Source of the DNA: Phaeobacter italicus
Lineage (GTDB): Bacteria; Pseudomonadota; Alphaproteobacteria; Rhodobacterales; Rhodobacteraceae
Assembly: GCF_001258055.1 (NCBI RefSeq)
Contig: NZ_CVRM01000037.1
Location: 85,243 to 149,242 of the forward strand
DNA: 64,000 bases
Reading direction: 5' to 3'
Below, piece after piece: positions 8,452 through 17,233 of this stretch (position 1 is its first letter; every line of letters starts with the position of its first letter). The notes under the pieces were generated by a model that was not told the origin of the DNA, searched no databases, and worked only from the letters and a program-made list of their open reading frames with translations. Both the position numbers and the translations under genes were made by a program.

Positions 8452-8700
8452 TCAGGCGGATTTGTCAGCCTCAAGCGCATCCAAGCGGGCCTTGAGAGCC
8501 TCATTTTCTTCACGGGCCTTTTGCGCCATTGCACGCACCGCATCAAATTCCTCGCGGGTCACAAAGTCGCGATCAGCCAGCCAGCGATCAATCAGGCTTT
8601 TCATGGCGGTTTCCGCCTCTTCCCGAGCACCGTGAGCAACACCCATGGCGTTGGTCATGAGCTGCGAAATGTCGTCCATGATCTTGTTGCGCGTCTGCAT
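8452..8700 (-). CDS. ubiK: Ubiquinone biosynthesis accessory factor UbiK
   Basis: This 82-residue protein of the BMFP/YqiC family is an accessory factor of aerobic ubiquinone assembly in proteobacteria. The amphipathic N-terminal helix ([15 protein letters not shown]) is followed by [19 protein letters not shown] and a C-terminal coiled coil ([20 protein letters not shown]), exactly the family layout. The ATG at 8698-8700 is chosen because GGAG stands 6 bases before it; an in-frame ATG at 8712 is possible. It is transcribed away from lgt across a 95-base divergent promoter region. Confidence 0.88.
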   Translation of the reverse strand: MQTRNKIMDDISQLMTNAMGVAHGAREEAETAMKSLIDRWLADRDFVTREEFDAVRAMAQKAREENEALKARLDALEADKSA

Positions 8701-8795
8701 TGTCTTCTCCATGTGAGCCTTGTCCCCTATATGGGCGACATGAGGCGCGGCGGCAAGGCGTTGACCTCCTGATCCAGCACAGGCATTCACGGCAT

Positions 8796-9698
8796 ATGCA
8801 CGCTTTTTTCATCCCCTTTCCCGATCTGTCCCCCGAAATCTTTGCAGTAGAGCTGTTTGGCTCTCGCTTTGCACTGCGCTGGTACGCGCTGGCCTATATC
8901 GTTGGCATCGTGATTGCCTGGCGTTTGGCTGTCGGCGCACTGCGACGACCAGCGCTCTGGCCTGAACAGCGCCCTCCGATGAAGCCAGCACAGGTCGAAG
9001 ACCTCCTGACCTGGATCATCCTTGGCGTTATTCTTGGCGGGCGGCTTGGTTATGTCATGTTCTACCAGCCCGGCTATTATCTGCAGAACCCAGCCGAGGT
9101 GATCCGCATCTGGCAAGGGGGCATGGCCTTTCACGGGGGGCTGCTTGGGGTGATCTTTGCGACATGGATCTATGCACTGCGCCACAATATCCCACGTCTT
9201 CAGATTGCTGACTTAGTGGCCCATACCGTTCCGCCGGGGCTGCTGCTGGGACGGCTGGCAAATTTCAACAATGCCGAACTATGGGGGCGCGCAACAGACC
9301 TCCCCTGGGGGGTTGCGTTCCCCGGACAGGCCGCTCAGGCCTGTGGGCAGGCCTTGGGTGAAATCTGCGCGCGTCACCCCTCTCAGCTTTACGAAGCCGT
9401 GCTCGAGGGGCTCTTGCTTGGCGCGGTGCTGCTGTGGCTGGCCTATCGAAAAGGTGCCTTGCGCCTGCCCGGCTATGTGACCGGGGTTTTCCTTGCAGGA
9501 TACGGCGCTGCGCGGTTTGCGGTGGAGTTCGTCCGCCAGCCTGACGCGCAATTTGTCACCGAAAACAACCCACTTGGCCTGGCCTTTCATATCGGTGGCT
9601 ACGGCTTAACCATGGGCCAGATCCTGTCACTGCCGATGATCGCAATCGGCGTGGTCCTGATCCTGCGCGCCCAGCGAAATGGCGGGGCAAAGACATGA
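8796..9698 (+). CDS. lgt: Prolipoprotein diacylglyceryl transferase
   Basis: This inner-membrane enzyme transfers diacylglycerol to the lipobox cysteine of prelipoproteins. It has 300 residues and about seven membrane helices. The Lgt signature is [14 protein letters not shown], with [13 protein letters not shown] in the second half. The frame is open upstream, but ATG 8796 is chosen because [16 protein letters not shown] is the conserved periplasmic start. It overlaps the methyltransferase gene by ATGA, starting a three-gene coupled operon lgt-midA-pgeF. Confidence 0.95.
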   Translation: MHAFFIPFPDLSPEIFAVELFGSRFALRWYALAYIVGIVIAWRLAVGALRRPALWPEQRPPMKPAQVEDLLTWIILGVILGGRLGYVMFYQPGYYLQNPAEVIRIWQGGMAFHGGLLGVIFATWIYALRHNIPRLQIADLVAHTVPPGLLLGRLANFNNAELWGRATDLPWGVAFPGQAAQACGQALGEICARHPSQLYEAVLEGLLLGAVLLWLAYRKGALRLPGYVTGVFLAGYGAARFAVEFVRQPDAQFVTENNPLGLAFHIGGYGLTMGQILSLPMIAIGVVLILRAQRNGGAKT

Positions 9699-10765
9699 GC
9701 CTGCAAGATCACATCATAGCCCGCATCCGGACTGATGGCCCGATCTCGGTTGCTGACTACATGGCAGAGGCGCTGCTGCATCCGACCTATGGCTATTATA
9801 CCACCCGCGATCCGCTGGGGGCCTCCGGTGACTTCACCACCGCGCCCGAAATCAGCCAGATGTTTGGAGAACTGATCGGCCTGGCGCTGGCACAGACATG
9901 GATTGATCAAGGCAGCCCGACCCCGTTCACCCTTGCCGAACTTGGCCCTGGACGCGGTACATTGATGGCCGATGTTCTTCGCGCGACCAAGGCCGTGCCG
10001 GGCTTTCATGCCGCGATGCGCATCTCGCTTCTGGAAGCCTCGCCAACCTTGCGCAAACGCCAAGCCGAAGCGCTTTCCGGCTATGCCGCCACCTGGCACG
10101 AAAACATCGAGGAACTTCCCGATCAGGCGCTGTTTCTGGTGGCCAACGAATTCTTCGACGCCCTGCCCGTGCGCCAGTTCCTGCGCGATGGTGAGGGCTG
10201 GCGCGAAAAATCGGTCGGGCTATCCGAGGACGGCGCCCTGCAGTTCGGTCTGGGGCCGGTCGCACCGCAACCCGCGCTTTCCCATCGGATTGAGGACACA
10301 TCCGACAATGATCTGGTCGAGCTCTGCGAAGCTGCGCAGCCGATTGTCAGCACCCTTGCGCAACGCATTGCGGCATATGGCGGCTGTGCCCTGATTGTGG
10401 ACTATGGCGACTGGCGTTCGCTTGGCGACACCCTGCAGGCCCTGCGCTCTCATGCGCCCAGCGATCCGCTCCTGTCGCCCGGCGAAGCGGATTTGACGAC
10501 CCATGTCGATTTTGAGGCGCTGGCGCTGGCTGCCAAATCGGCAGGTGCGGAATTCAGCCGTGTGACACCACAAGGCGTGTTCCTCGAGCGGCTTGGCATC
10601 ACCGCCCGCGCCCAAGCCCTCGCCGCCCGCTTGAGCGGCCAGCAGCTGGACCAGCTGATTGCTGCACATCGACGGTTGACGCACCCGGAGGAAATGGGAA
10701 ACCTGTTCAAAGTTCTGGCGCTTTATCCCGCACAGATGACACCCCCACCAGGATTGAACGCATGA
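9695..10765 (+). CDS. SAM-dependent methyltransferase, MidA/NDUFAF7 family
   Basis: This 356-residue class I methyltransferase belongs to the family whose mitochondrial member methylates an arginine of a complex I subunit; the bacterial substrate is inferred, not shown. The family start ([20 protein letters not shown]) is followed by [18 protein letters not shown] and the SAM-binding [30 protein letters not shown] and [14 protein letters not shown] come next, then [15 protein letters not shown]. It overlaps lgt and pgeF by four bases each (ATGA), so the three are translated together. Confidence 0.9.
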   Translation: MSLQDHIIARIRTDGPISVADYMAEALLHPTYGYYTTRDPLGASGDFTTAPEISQMFGELIGLALAQTWIDQGSPTPFTLAELGPGRGTLMADVLRATKAVPGFHAAMRISLLEASPTLRKRQAEALSGYAATWHENIEELPDQALFLVANEFFDALPVRQFLRDGEGWREKSVGLSEDGALQFGLGPVAPQPALSHRIEDTSDNDLVELCEAAQPIVSTLAQRIAAYGGCALIVDYGDWRSLGDTLQALRSHAPSDPLLSPGEADLTTHVDFEALALAAKSAGAEFSRVTPQGVFLERLGITARAQALAARLSGQQLDQLIAAHRRLTHPEEMGNLFKVLALYPAQMTPPPGLNA

Positions 10766-11529
10766 CGCTGGAAATTCTTACCTCTGACCTGCTGGCCGAC
10801 ACCCGCCACGGTTTCTTCACGCGTCGGGGCGGGGCCTCCTCGGGCATATTCGAGGGACTGAACTGCGGTCTCGGATCTTCTGACCAGCGGCAAGCGGTCA
10901 CAATGAATCGTGCACGTGTGGCGGAGGCAATGGATGTCCCGGCAGAGGCCCTGGGCCGGGTTCATCAAGTCCATTCTGCCGATGTGCTGACTGTCAGCGA
11001 GGCAAACCAGGCAGATCTGCAAGCCGGCGCAAAGGCAGACGCCATGGTGACCAATGTACCGGGCATCGCCCTGTCCATTCTGACGGCGGACTGCCAACCC
11101 GTTTTGTTTGCAGATGCAAAAGCCGGTGTCGTGGGCGCCGCTCATGCTGGCTGGCGCGGAGCTCTGGATGGCGTTCTGGAAGCCACTCTGGCCGCAATGG
11201 AAGCGCTTGGCGCGGATCGCGCAAATACCAGTGCGGTGATCGGCCCGACCATCTCTCAGCGCGCCTATGAGGTCGGCCCGGAGTTCTTTGACGACTTCAT
11301 TGCCCAGGACCCTGAAAACGCTCGTTTCTTCGCCAATGGTGAAGGCGACCGCTACCTGTTTGACTTGCCGTCGCTTGGGTTGCACAAATTGCGCAGTGCA
11401 GGTGTCGGCGCCGCACAGTGGACCGGGCACTGCACCTACAGCGACCCGGCGCGGTTCTACTCTTATCGGCGCACCACCCACCTGAAAGAGGCCGACTACG
11501 GCAGGCTTATTTCCTGCATCCGGCTCTGA
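10762..11529 (+). CDS. pgeF: Peptidoglycan editing factor PgeF (YfiH/laccase-domain family)
   Basis: This 255-residue protein of the family first called multicopper polyphenol oxidoreductase is now described as an amidase that clears mis-built peptidoglycan precursors. Key stretches are GFFTRRGGASSGIFEGLNCG, RVHQVHSADVLTV, the LTADCQPVLFAD cysteine loop, AHAGWRGALDGVL with the metal-binding His, and the C-terminal WTGHCTYSD cysteine. It is the last gene of the lgt-midA-pgeF unit, ending 22 bases before a terminator. Confidence 0.92.
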   Translation: MTLEILTSDLLADTRHGFFTRRGGASSGIFEGLNCGLGSSDQRQAVTMNRARVAEAMDVPAEALGRVHQVHSADVLTVSEANQADLQAGAKADAMVTNVPGIALSILTADCQPVLFADAKAGVVGAAHAGWRGALDGVLEATLAAMEALGADRANTSAVIGPTISQRAYEVGPEFFDDFIAQDPENARFFANGEGDRYLFDLPSLGLHKLRSAGVGAAQWTGHCTYSDPARFYSYRRTTHLKEADYGRLISCIRL

Positions 11530-11553
11530 CCTCTCCGTTCCGTGCAGACACCA

Positions 11554-11588
11554 CAACCCGGCCCACCCAAGGTCGGGTTGTTGCGTTT
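11554..11588 (+). terminator. Intrinsic terminator after pgeF
   Basis: A 10-bp stem (11554-11563 with 11571-11580, CAACCCGGCC/GGTCGGGTTG, one G-T pair) has a 7-base loop and is followed by a T-rich stretch. Confidence 0.8.
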
Positions 11589-11719
11589 TAGGACTGCAAT
11601 TTCGACAGAGGTGCGGCGATTTTCACAGATCGGCCACATTGGTGGCGCAATGCCATGTCAAACAGGTCAGAACACCGCGCTGATCGGCAGGACGTCGATC
11701 ACCCTGACAGGAGACGCCA

Positions 11720-11872
11720 ATGCCATCGAAGTCGCGCTTCATCAAATCCATCGTGGCAGCTGCCAAGTCCGAAGAGGTCGAGCTGCCCTGGAGCAGAGGC
11801 GCCAACCGCCAGGCCATGATCGAACGTCGCCAGCAGGACCGCACCGTCACACAACAGGCCAAAACAGCCTGA
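11720..11872 (+). CDS. Small basic conserved protein (50 residues)
   Basis: This short gene runs from ATG 11720 to TGA 11870-11872, with a clear AGGAG about 7 bases before the ATG. The product begins MPSKSRFIKSIVAAAKSEE and continues with LPWSRGANRQAMIERR. It is arginine/lysine rich, with no membrane helix or cysteine. The start and the P-W-x-R-G-A pattern resemble small hypothetical proteins I know from many roseobacters, so it is probably real and conserved. Function is unknown; basic charge suggests nucleic-acid or ribosome contact, which is only inference. It sits alone between pgeF and a Hint protein gene. Confidence 0.7.
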   Translation: MPSKSRFIKSIVAAAKSEEVELPWSRGANRQAMIERRQQDRTVTQQAKTA

Positions 11873-12011
11873 CCCAGCCCGCTTCAAGGCTGACATGAAT
11901 TCCCCCGCATCTGCCGTTTTTTTGGATGCGGCCCAAGACCCCGGCTTTTAGCAGCTGCTCGCTGAAACGTCGGAATTGTATCTGTGTTGTTATGAAAGAG
12001 GCCCGGTAGCC

Positions 12012-12788
12012 ATGACCATTCCACAGTCACTGCGACGCGCAGCTGCCAATGCCGTCGAAGCCAACGCCCTTCTGAAAGATCCCGCAGCTCTCCGCAGCGG
12101 GGTCCGCCCGCAGTTGCGGCGCTATGATGTGATGAGCCTGCAAAGCGACGGAACAATTGCCGAGACCCGCCATGTGGCGCCGTCCCTCCCCTTGTTTGAG
12201 AATGCGTTCACAGCATTTTGCCGCGGCGCATTGGTCGAAACCACACAGGGGCCAATCGCTGTTGAGGATCTTTTGCCCGGCGACCAGCTGATCACGATGG
12301 ACGGCGAAGCCGAAACCCTGCTTTGGAAGGGATCCACCAGCCTGGTTCCCTCTCGCAGCGACAAGGCCGGTCGCAGCCATCAGCTGACCAGCTTCACCGC
12401 CGACAGCCTGGGCGATGCCAAACCGATGGGGACTGTTGTTGCAGGCCCCGCAGCCCGACTGCTACAGCGCGCACCGCTGCCGGGCATTCGCCTGGAACAT
12501 GGTGCAACGCTTGTCCCGGTACAGCAATACCAGGACGGCATGAGCATCGTGGAAACGGCGCCGCCAACGGCGGTGGATCTTTATCACCTCTGCCTGCCCC
12601 GCCACGCTGTGATCAAGGTCGGTGGATTGCCGTTTGAGACATACCACCCCGGCCCGGATGCGTTGAAACTGGTCAGTCACGCGATCCGCACGCTCTATTT
12701 GAACCTGTTTTCGCATGTTGACTCAGTTTCCGGGTTCGGCCCGCTCGCCTATCCGCGGGCGGAAATCCGACAGCCCGACATGAACTAG
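12012..12788 (+). CDS. Hint_2-domain protein
   Basis: This 258-residue protein has a Hedgehog/intein-type (Hint) domain from about residue 69 to 225. The would-be nucleophile cysteine is in AFCRGALVETTQGPIAVEDL, followed by GDQLITMDGEAETLLWKGS. RLEHGATLVPVQ comes next, then the closing HLCLPRHAVIKVGGLPFETY. Hint domains cleave or splice themselves, and in roseobacters many such proteins are described without a known role. No signal peptide or repeats are seen. The ATG at 12012 is preferred to an upstream in-frame start; no strong ribosome-binding site is visible. A second Hint protein lies at 62743-63801. Confidence 0.8.
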   Translation: MTIPQSLRRAAANAVEANALLKDPAALRSGVRPQLRRYDVMSLQSDGTIAETRHVAPSLPLFENAFTAFCRGALVETTQGPIAVEDLLPGDQLITMDGEAETLLWKGSTSLVPSRSDKAGRSHQLTSFTADSLGDAKPMGTVVAGPAARLLQRAPLPGIRLEHGATLVPVQQYQDGMSIVETAPPTAVDLYHLCLPRHAVIKVGGLPFETYHPGPDALKLVSHAIRTLYLNLFSHVDSVSGFGPLAYPRAEIRQPDMN

Positions 12789-12815
12789 GCGTTGCACTTG
12801 GGGGCAAGACAGCAA

Positions 12816-12844
12816 AAAGGCGCCTGCGGATGCACGGCGCCTTT
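12816..12844. terminator. Bidirectional terminator between Hint gene and lrp
   Basis: A 9-bp stem AAAGGCGCC (12816-12824) with GGCGCCTTT (12836-12844) has A on the left and a T end on the right, between converging genes. Confidence 0.8.
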
Positions 12845-12873
12845 CGTGTTTCTTGCGTAAAAGATGCGTTGCG

Positions 12874-13374
12874 TCACGCTTCGCGCGCGAGCCTCTGTTC
12901 CAGCACATCAAACGGCACACCCGGTTCGTCCTTGGCACCGCGGATCACCAGCGAGGTCTTGACGCTCGCGACATTGGGCGTGGTCAGCAGATCGCTGGTC
13001 AAAAAGCTCTGGAACGTGCTGAGGTCGGGCGAGACGCATTTCAGGATGAAATCCACTTCGCCGTTCAGCATGTGACATTCACGCACAAGCGGCCACTCAC
13101 GGCACTTGGCCTCAAAGGCGCTCAGCTCTGCTTCCGCCTGGCTTTCCAAACCAACCATCGCAAAGACCTGAACCTCAAACCCCAGTTCGCGCGAATTGAC
13201 CTCGGCATGGTAGCCACGGATCAGCCCCGCTTCCTCGAGCGAGCGCACACGGCGCAGGCACGGCGGCGCAGATATCCCCACGCGCTTGGCCAGTTCAACA
13301 TTGGTCATGCGACCGTCGGCCTGTAATTCCGACAAAATCTTGCGATCAATCGGATCAAGGCGTGTTGTGACCAT
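12874..13374 (-). CDS. Lrp/AsnC-family transcriptional regulator
   Basis: This 166-residue regulator has an N-terminal HTH (about residues 7-55: IDRKILSELQADGRMTNVEL, AKRVGISAPPCLRRVRSLEE). A C-terminal RAM/AsnC ligand-binding domain follows (VFAMVGLESQAEAELSAF, ECHMLNGEVDFILKCVSP). It diverges from trxB. The shared region contains repeated GCGCAA-ATCTTT motifs at 13391-13461, probable binding sites, so it likely regulates itself and perhaps trxB. The effector amino acid is not evident. Confidence 0.92.
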   Translation of the reverse strand: MVTTRLDPIDRKILSELQADGRMTNVELAKRVGISAPPCLRRVRSLEEAGLIRGYHAEVNSRELGFEVQVFAMVGLESQAEAELSAFEAKCREWPLVRECHMLNGEVDFILKCVSPDLSTFQSFLTSDLLTTPNVASVKTSLVIRGAKDEPGVPFDVLEQRLAREA

Positions 13375-13390
13375 ATGAGAGCTCCTGTGA

Positions 13391-13461
13391 AAAGATTGCG
13401 TTTGTTATACCAGCATCCACGGCGCGCGCAATAATCTTTCATAACTGCGCAACAATCTTTG
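13391..13461. promoter_or_regulatory. Probable Lrp operator repeats in lrp-trxB divergent promoter
   Basis: Two direct copies of GCGCAAYAATCTTTS (13426-13440 and 13447-13461) are spaced exactly 21 bases start to start. An inverted shorter copy, AAAGATTGCG, lies at 13391-13400 next to the lrp start. Lrp-type octamers bind such phased arrays. Confidence 0.6.
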
Positions 13462-13626
13462 CCAAACACCTTTGGGATACCGGCTTTGCCCCGCATGCGG
13501 CCAGACAGCCCTGCATGGCGAGACTGCGGTCTTGGGCCACCGAGGGGCTTTAAGACAGCTTGGCGTGCAGCTATATGCTTTGCCTGACGGCGGCAAGACC
13601 GCCAATACATCGATTGGGGAAACAAG

Positions 13627-14568
13627 ATGAGCGAAACGCGCCATACCAAGGTTCTGATCATCGGCTCCGGCCCTGCGGGCTACACCGCAGGCGTCTATGC
13701 GAGCCGCGCGATGCTGGAGCCGATCCTGGTTCAGGGCATCGAGCCTGGCGGTCAGCTGACCACGACAACCGAGGTCGAGAACTGGCCGGGTCACACCGAA
13801 ATCCAGGGCCCTGATCTGATGGTCAACATGGAAGCCCACGCCAAAGCAATGGGCACCGAGATCATCGGCGACATCATCACCTCACTGGATACCAGCAGCC
13901 GCCCCTTCGTGGCCAAAGGCGACAGTGGCACGACCTATACCGCCGATGCCGTGATCCTGGCGACAGGTGCCCGCGCCAAATGGCTTGGCCTGCCGTCAGA
14001 AGAGAAGTTCAAGGGCTTTGGCGTCTCGGCCTGCGCAACCTGCGATGGCTTCTTTTACCGCGGCCAGGAAATCGTGGTCATCGGCGGCGGCAATACCGCT
14101 GTTGAAGAGGCGCTGTTCCTGACCAACTTTGCCTCCAAGGTCACGCTGATCCACCGCCGCGACGAACTGCGCGCCGAGAAGATCCTGCAAGACCGCCTGA
14201 TGAAGAACCCAAAGATCGAACCCCTGTGGTTCCACGAGTTGGAAGAGGTCGTTGGCACCGAAAACCCACTTGGCGTCGAAGGTGTCCGCGTGAAGAACGT
14301 GAAGACCGGCGAAATCACTGAAATCCCCTGCAAGGGCGTGTTTGTCGCCATCGGGCATGCCCCCGCCAATGAACTGGTGAAGGATGTGCTGGAAACCCAC
14401 AACGGCGGCTATGTGACGGTCACCCCCGGCACCACCGAAACATCGATCCCGGGTATTTTTGCAGCGGGCGACCTGACCGACCACAAGTATCGTCAGGCTG
14501 TCACCTCGGCAGGCATGGGCTGCATGGCCGCGCTGGACGCCGAGCGCTTCCTGGCGGAACAGGAGTAA
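13627..14568 (+). CDS. trxB: Thioredoxin-disulfide reductase
   Basis: This cytosolic flavoenzyme reduces thioredoxin with NADPH. It has 313 residues, the usual low-molecular-weight length. The FAD motif GSGPAG is at 13-18, the redox-active CATC at 136-139 ([10 protein letters not shown]), the NADPH motif GGGNTA at 153-158, and the C-terminal FAD-binding segment is [10 protein letters not shown] followed by [11 protein letters not shown]. It diverges from an Lrp regulator and is followed after 5 bases by an RraB-like gene. Confidence 0.96.
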   Translation: MSETRHTKVLIIGSGPAGYTAGVYASRAMLEPILVQGIEPGGQLTTTTEVENWPGHTEIQGPDLMVNMEAHAKAMGTEIIGDIITSLDTSSRPFVAKGDSGTTYTADAVILATGARAKWLGLPSEEKFKGFGVSACATCDGFFYRGQEIVVIGGGNTAVEEALFLTNFASKVTLIHRRDELRAEKILQDRLMKNPKIEPLWFHELEEVVGTENPLGVEGVRVKNVKTGEITEIPCKGVFVAIGHAPANELVKDVLETHNGGYVTVTPGTTETSIPGIFAAGDLTDHKYRQAVTSAGMGCMAALDAERFLAEQE

Positions 14569-14573
14569 GCGCC

Positions 14574-14909
14574 GTGGCGCATGATTTCGACACGCAAAAG
14601 GCCGAGACATTCTCGGCCTTTTCAGACCTTCAGGCCGAAGGCGATCTGCCGTTTGAAGCAGATCTGGATCTGTTCTTTGTGTCCAGCGACGGAACCAGCG
14701 ACTGGATGCCACTGGCCGAAGCACTCGCGGATCTGGGCTTTCACACCCAATGGGCAGAGGCCGAATGCGACGACCCCGCAACGCTCATTGCGACCATGCC
14801 GGATCAGATCCTGTCCGCGTCAGCGATCTGGATGGTCGAAGAGGTGGCAACCCGCGTCGCGATCGACCACGGATTTCGCCCGGATGGGTGGGGGTTTGCG
14901 GAGGGCTGA
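14574..14909 (+). CDS. RraB-like small protein (putative ribonuclease E regulator)
   Basis: This 111-residue acidic protein starts at a GTG (14574) with AGGAG, part of the trxB 3' end, 7 bases upstream. It reads as a compact alpha/beta protein: DLDLFFVSSDG, WMPLAEALADLGFH, MPDQILSASAIWMVEEVA, then HGFRPDGWG. The closing RPDGWGF matches the Y/R-DGWG ending of the regulator of RNase activity B family, which in enterobacteria inhibits RNase E. The overall resemblance is modest, so function is tentative. It is translated behind trxB, ahead of a strong terminator. Confidence 0.6.
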   Translation: MAHDFDTQKAETFSAFSDLQAEGDLPFEADLDLFFVSSDGTSDWMPLAEALADLGFHTQWAEAECDDPATLIATMPDQILSASAIWMVEEVATRVAIDHGFRPDGWGFAEG

Positions 14910-14962
14910 GCCCCGTTCAGCCTCGCGCAGCTCAAATTCCTGTTCCCCTGCAGGATCCCGAC

Positions 14963-15013
14963 AAGACCGCCTGTTCCGCCTGCGTTGCAAATTGGGAACG
15001 GCGGTCTTTTTCA
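14963..15013 (+). terminator. Intrinsic terminator after trxB operon
   Basis: A long stem joins 14963-14971 to 15000-15008 (AAGACCGCC) and, past one bulged base, 14973-14977 to 14995-14999 (GTTCC), followed by TTTTTC. Confidence 0.85.
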
Positions 15014-15033
15014 TACACGCCAAGGTGGTTTGG

Positions 15034-15077
15034 GCTTTGCTACGACAGCAAAGCATGAAATGCGTTCACCCGTGAAC
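15034..15077. promoter_or_regulatory. Two perfect palindromes before the sulfate-activation gene
   Basis: GCTTTGCT (15034-15041) and AGCAAAGC (15047-15054) form a perfect 8-5-8 inverted repeat. GTTCAC (15064-15069) and GTGAAC (15072-15077) form a second 6-2-6 one. Both lie within 65 bases of the translation start and neither is followed by a T run, so operators are more likely than terminators. Confidence 0.6.
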
Positions 15078-15082
15078 ACACT

Positions 15083-17170
15083 TTGAGTCGACCAATGCCA
15101 TCCGCCCCCGCCAATCCCAGTCTTGAGGACGAAGACCTGCTTTTTCGCATCCTCAGCCAGCTCGACAAGGCGCCTGATGCGTCCCAGCGGGCAACGGCGA
15201 CGGCTGTGGGGATTTCGCTTGGCCGTCTCAACGCACAACTCCGGGCTGCCGCAGAGGCCGGTTTCGTCAAGGTCAGCGAACGTGCAGGCCCCGACAAGCG
15301 CCAGCGCTTTGCCTACGCCCTCACCACCCGTGGTGCAGCCGAAAAGAACCGGCTCACCGACCAGTTTCTCGCCCGCAAGTTCGCAGAGTATGACGCGCTT
15401 CATGCTGAACTTACCGGCACAACCAGTGGCCTCGTCCCTTTCAAGTACAGGACCAAGTTGATGCAAAACAATCTTGCCCCAATCCCAGAGCTTTATGTCT
15501 CCTACGACTCTGCCCAGAAACTGAAGGTCGAAGCGGCCGATCTGGTCAGCCATGACCTGAGCCCGCGCCAGATCTGCGATCTGGAACTGCTGATGAACGG
15601 TGGCTTCAACCCGCTCAAGGGCTTTCTCAGCGAAGAAGACTACAATGGCGTCGTTGAAAACATGCGCCTGGCTGACGGCACCCTGTGGCCGATGCCCATC
15701 ACGCTGGACGTCACCGAAGATTTCGCCAGCTCGCTGGAAATCGGTCAGGACATCGCGCTGCGCGATCAGGAAGGCGTAATCCTGGCCACCATGACCGTGA
15801 CCGACCGCTGGGAGCCGAACAAATCCCGCGAAGCCGAGAAAGTCTTTGGCGCCGACGATGACGCACATCCTGCCGTCAACTACCTGCACAACCAGGCTGG
15901 CAAAATCTACCTTGGTGGTCCGGTAACCGGCATCCAGCAACCCGTGCACTATGACTTCCGTGGTCGTCGGGATACCCCGAACGAGCTGCGCGCCTACTTC
16001 CGCAAGATGGGCTGGCGCAAGGTTGTTGCCTTCCAGACCCGCAACCCGCTGCACCGCGCCCACCAAGAGCTGACTTTCCGCGCTGCGCGCGAAGCACAGG
16101 CCAACCTGCTGATCCACCCGGTTGTCGGCATGACCAAACCGGGCGATGTGGACCACTTCACCCGCGTGCGCTGCTACGAGGCGGTACTGGACAAATACCC
16201 AGCGGCCACCACCTCCATGTCGCTGCTCAATCTGGCGATGCGCATGGCTGGCCCGCGCGAAGCGGTCTGGCACGGCCTGATCCGCAAGAACCACGGCTGC
16301 ACCCACTTCATCGTTGGCCGCGACCACGCAGGCCCGGGCAAGAACTCTGCTGGTGAAGATTTCTACGGCCCCTACGACGCTCAGGACCTGTTCCGTGAGC
16401 ACGAAGAAGAAATCGGCATCAAAATGGTCGACTTTAAGCACATGGTCTATGTGCAGGAGCGCGCCCAATATGAGCCAGCGGATGAAATCGCCGACAAGGA
16501 TGATGTCACCATTCTCAACATCTCTGGCACCGAACTGCGCCGCCGTCTGGCCGAGGGCCTGGAAATCCCCGAGTGGTTCTCCTTCCCCGAGGTTGTGAAA
16601 GAACTGCGCCGCACCAAGCCGCCACGCTCGCAGCAGGGTTTTACCGTGTTCTTCACCGGCTTCTCCGGGTCCGGCAAATCCACCATTGCGAACGCCCTGA
16701 TGGTCAAGCTGATGGAGATGGGTGGCCGCCCTGTGACCCTTCTGGATGGCGACATCGTGCGGAAGAACCTGTCCAGCGAGCTGGGCTTCTCCAAGGAGCA
16801 CCGCGACCTGAACATCAAACGCATCGGCTATGTGGCCTCTGAGATCACCAAGAACGGTGGTATCGCGATCTGCGCACCGATTGCGCCCTACGCGGCAACC
16901 CGCCGCCATGTGCGTGAAGAGATCGAGCAGTATGGCGCCTTTGTTGAAGTGCATGTTGCAACCTCGATCGAGGAATGCGAGCGCCGCGACCGCAAGGGCC
17001 TGTACAAACTGGCGCGCGAAGGCAAGATCAAGGAATTCACCGGCATTTCCGATCCTTACGACGTGCCAGTGAACCCTGAACTGTCTGTCGAAACCGAGAA
17101 TGTCGACGTCGACAACTGCGCACATCAGGTTCTGCTGAAACTGGAAAACATGGGTCTGATCGCTGGTTGA
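15083..17170 (+). CDS. Bifunctional ATP sulfurylase/APS kinase with N-terminal MarR-type domain
   Basis: It activates sulfate to APS and then PAPS. The frame gives 695 residues from TTG 15083, or 691 from ATG 15095, which I prefer. Numbered from that ATG: residues 10-105 match EPS-associated MarR-type winged-helix proteins (DEDLLFRILSQLDKAP, TAVGISLGRLNAQLR, YALTTRGAAEKNRL). ATP sulfurylase runs about 125-505, with RNPLHRAH at 316-323 and GRDHAGPG at 408. APS kinase follows, with P-loop GFSGSGKS at 522 and LLDGDIVRKNLSSELGFS. The usual enzyme is about 570 residues and would start at ATG 15461, which has its own AGGA (15449-15452) 8 bases upstream. A fusion, or dual starts giving two forms, are both possible. 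Confidence 0.9.
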   Translation: MSRPMPSAPANPSLEDEDLLFRILSQLDKAPDASQRATATAVGISLGRLNAQLRAAAEAGFVKVSERAGPDKRQRFAYALTTRGAAEKNRLTDQFLARKFAEYDALHAELTGTTSGLVPFKYRTKLMQNNLAPIPELYVSYDSAQKLKVEAADLVSHDLSPRQICDLELLMNGGFNPLKGFLSEEDYNGVVENMRLADGTLWPMPITLDVTEDFASSLEIGQDIALRDQEGVILATMTVTDRWEPNKSREAEKVFGADDDAHPAVNYLHNQAGKIYLGGPVTGIQQPVHYDFRGRRDTPNELRAYFRKMGWRKVVAFQTRNPLHRAHQELTFRAAREAQANLLIHPVVGMTKPGDVDHFTRVRCYEAVLDKYPAATTSMSLLNLAMRMAGPREAVWHGLIRKNHGCTHFIVGRDHAGPGKNSAGEDFYGPYDAQDLFREHEEEIGIKMVDFKHMVYVQERAQYEPADEIADKDDVTILNISGTELRRRLAEGLEIPEWFSFPEVVKELRRTKPPRSQQGFTVFFTGFSGSGKSTIANALMVKLMEMGGRPVTLLDGDIVRKNLSSELGFSKEHRDLNIKRIGYVASEITKNGGIAICAPIAPYAATRRHVREEIEQYGAFVEVHVATSIEECERRDRKGLYKLAREGKIKEFTGISDPYDVPVNPELSVETENVDVDNCAHQVLLKLENMGLIAG

Positions 17171-17191
17171 TCCGGACCCAAGACAGGAAAA

Positions 17192-17217
17192 GGCCGCCCC
17201 GATGGGCGGCCTTTTTT
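17192..17217 (+). terminator. Intrinsic terminator after the sulfate-activation gene
   Basis: Stem GGCCGCCC (17192-17199) with GGGCGGCC (17204-17211) has a 4-base loop and is followed by six T. Confidence 0.92.
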
Positions 17218-17233
17218 GTTTGAGCAGAAGCCA

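Noticed and set aside
15011..17125. Long antisense open frames opposite the ATPS fusion, groEL, atpA, atpD and clpA
   Set aside because: These frames of 450-760 codons read as low-complexity shadow protein, have no ribosome-binding sites and mirror highly conserved genes; they come from high-GC codon use.
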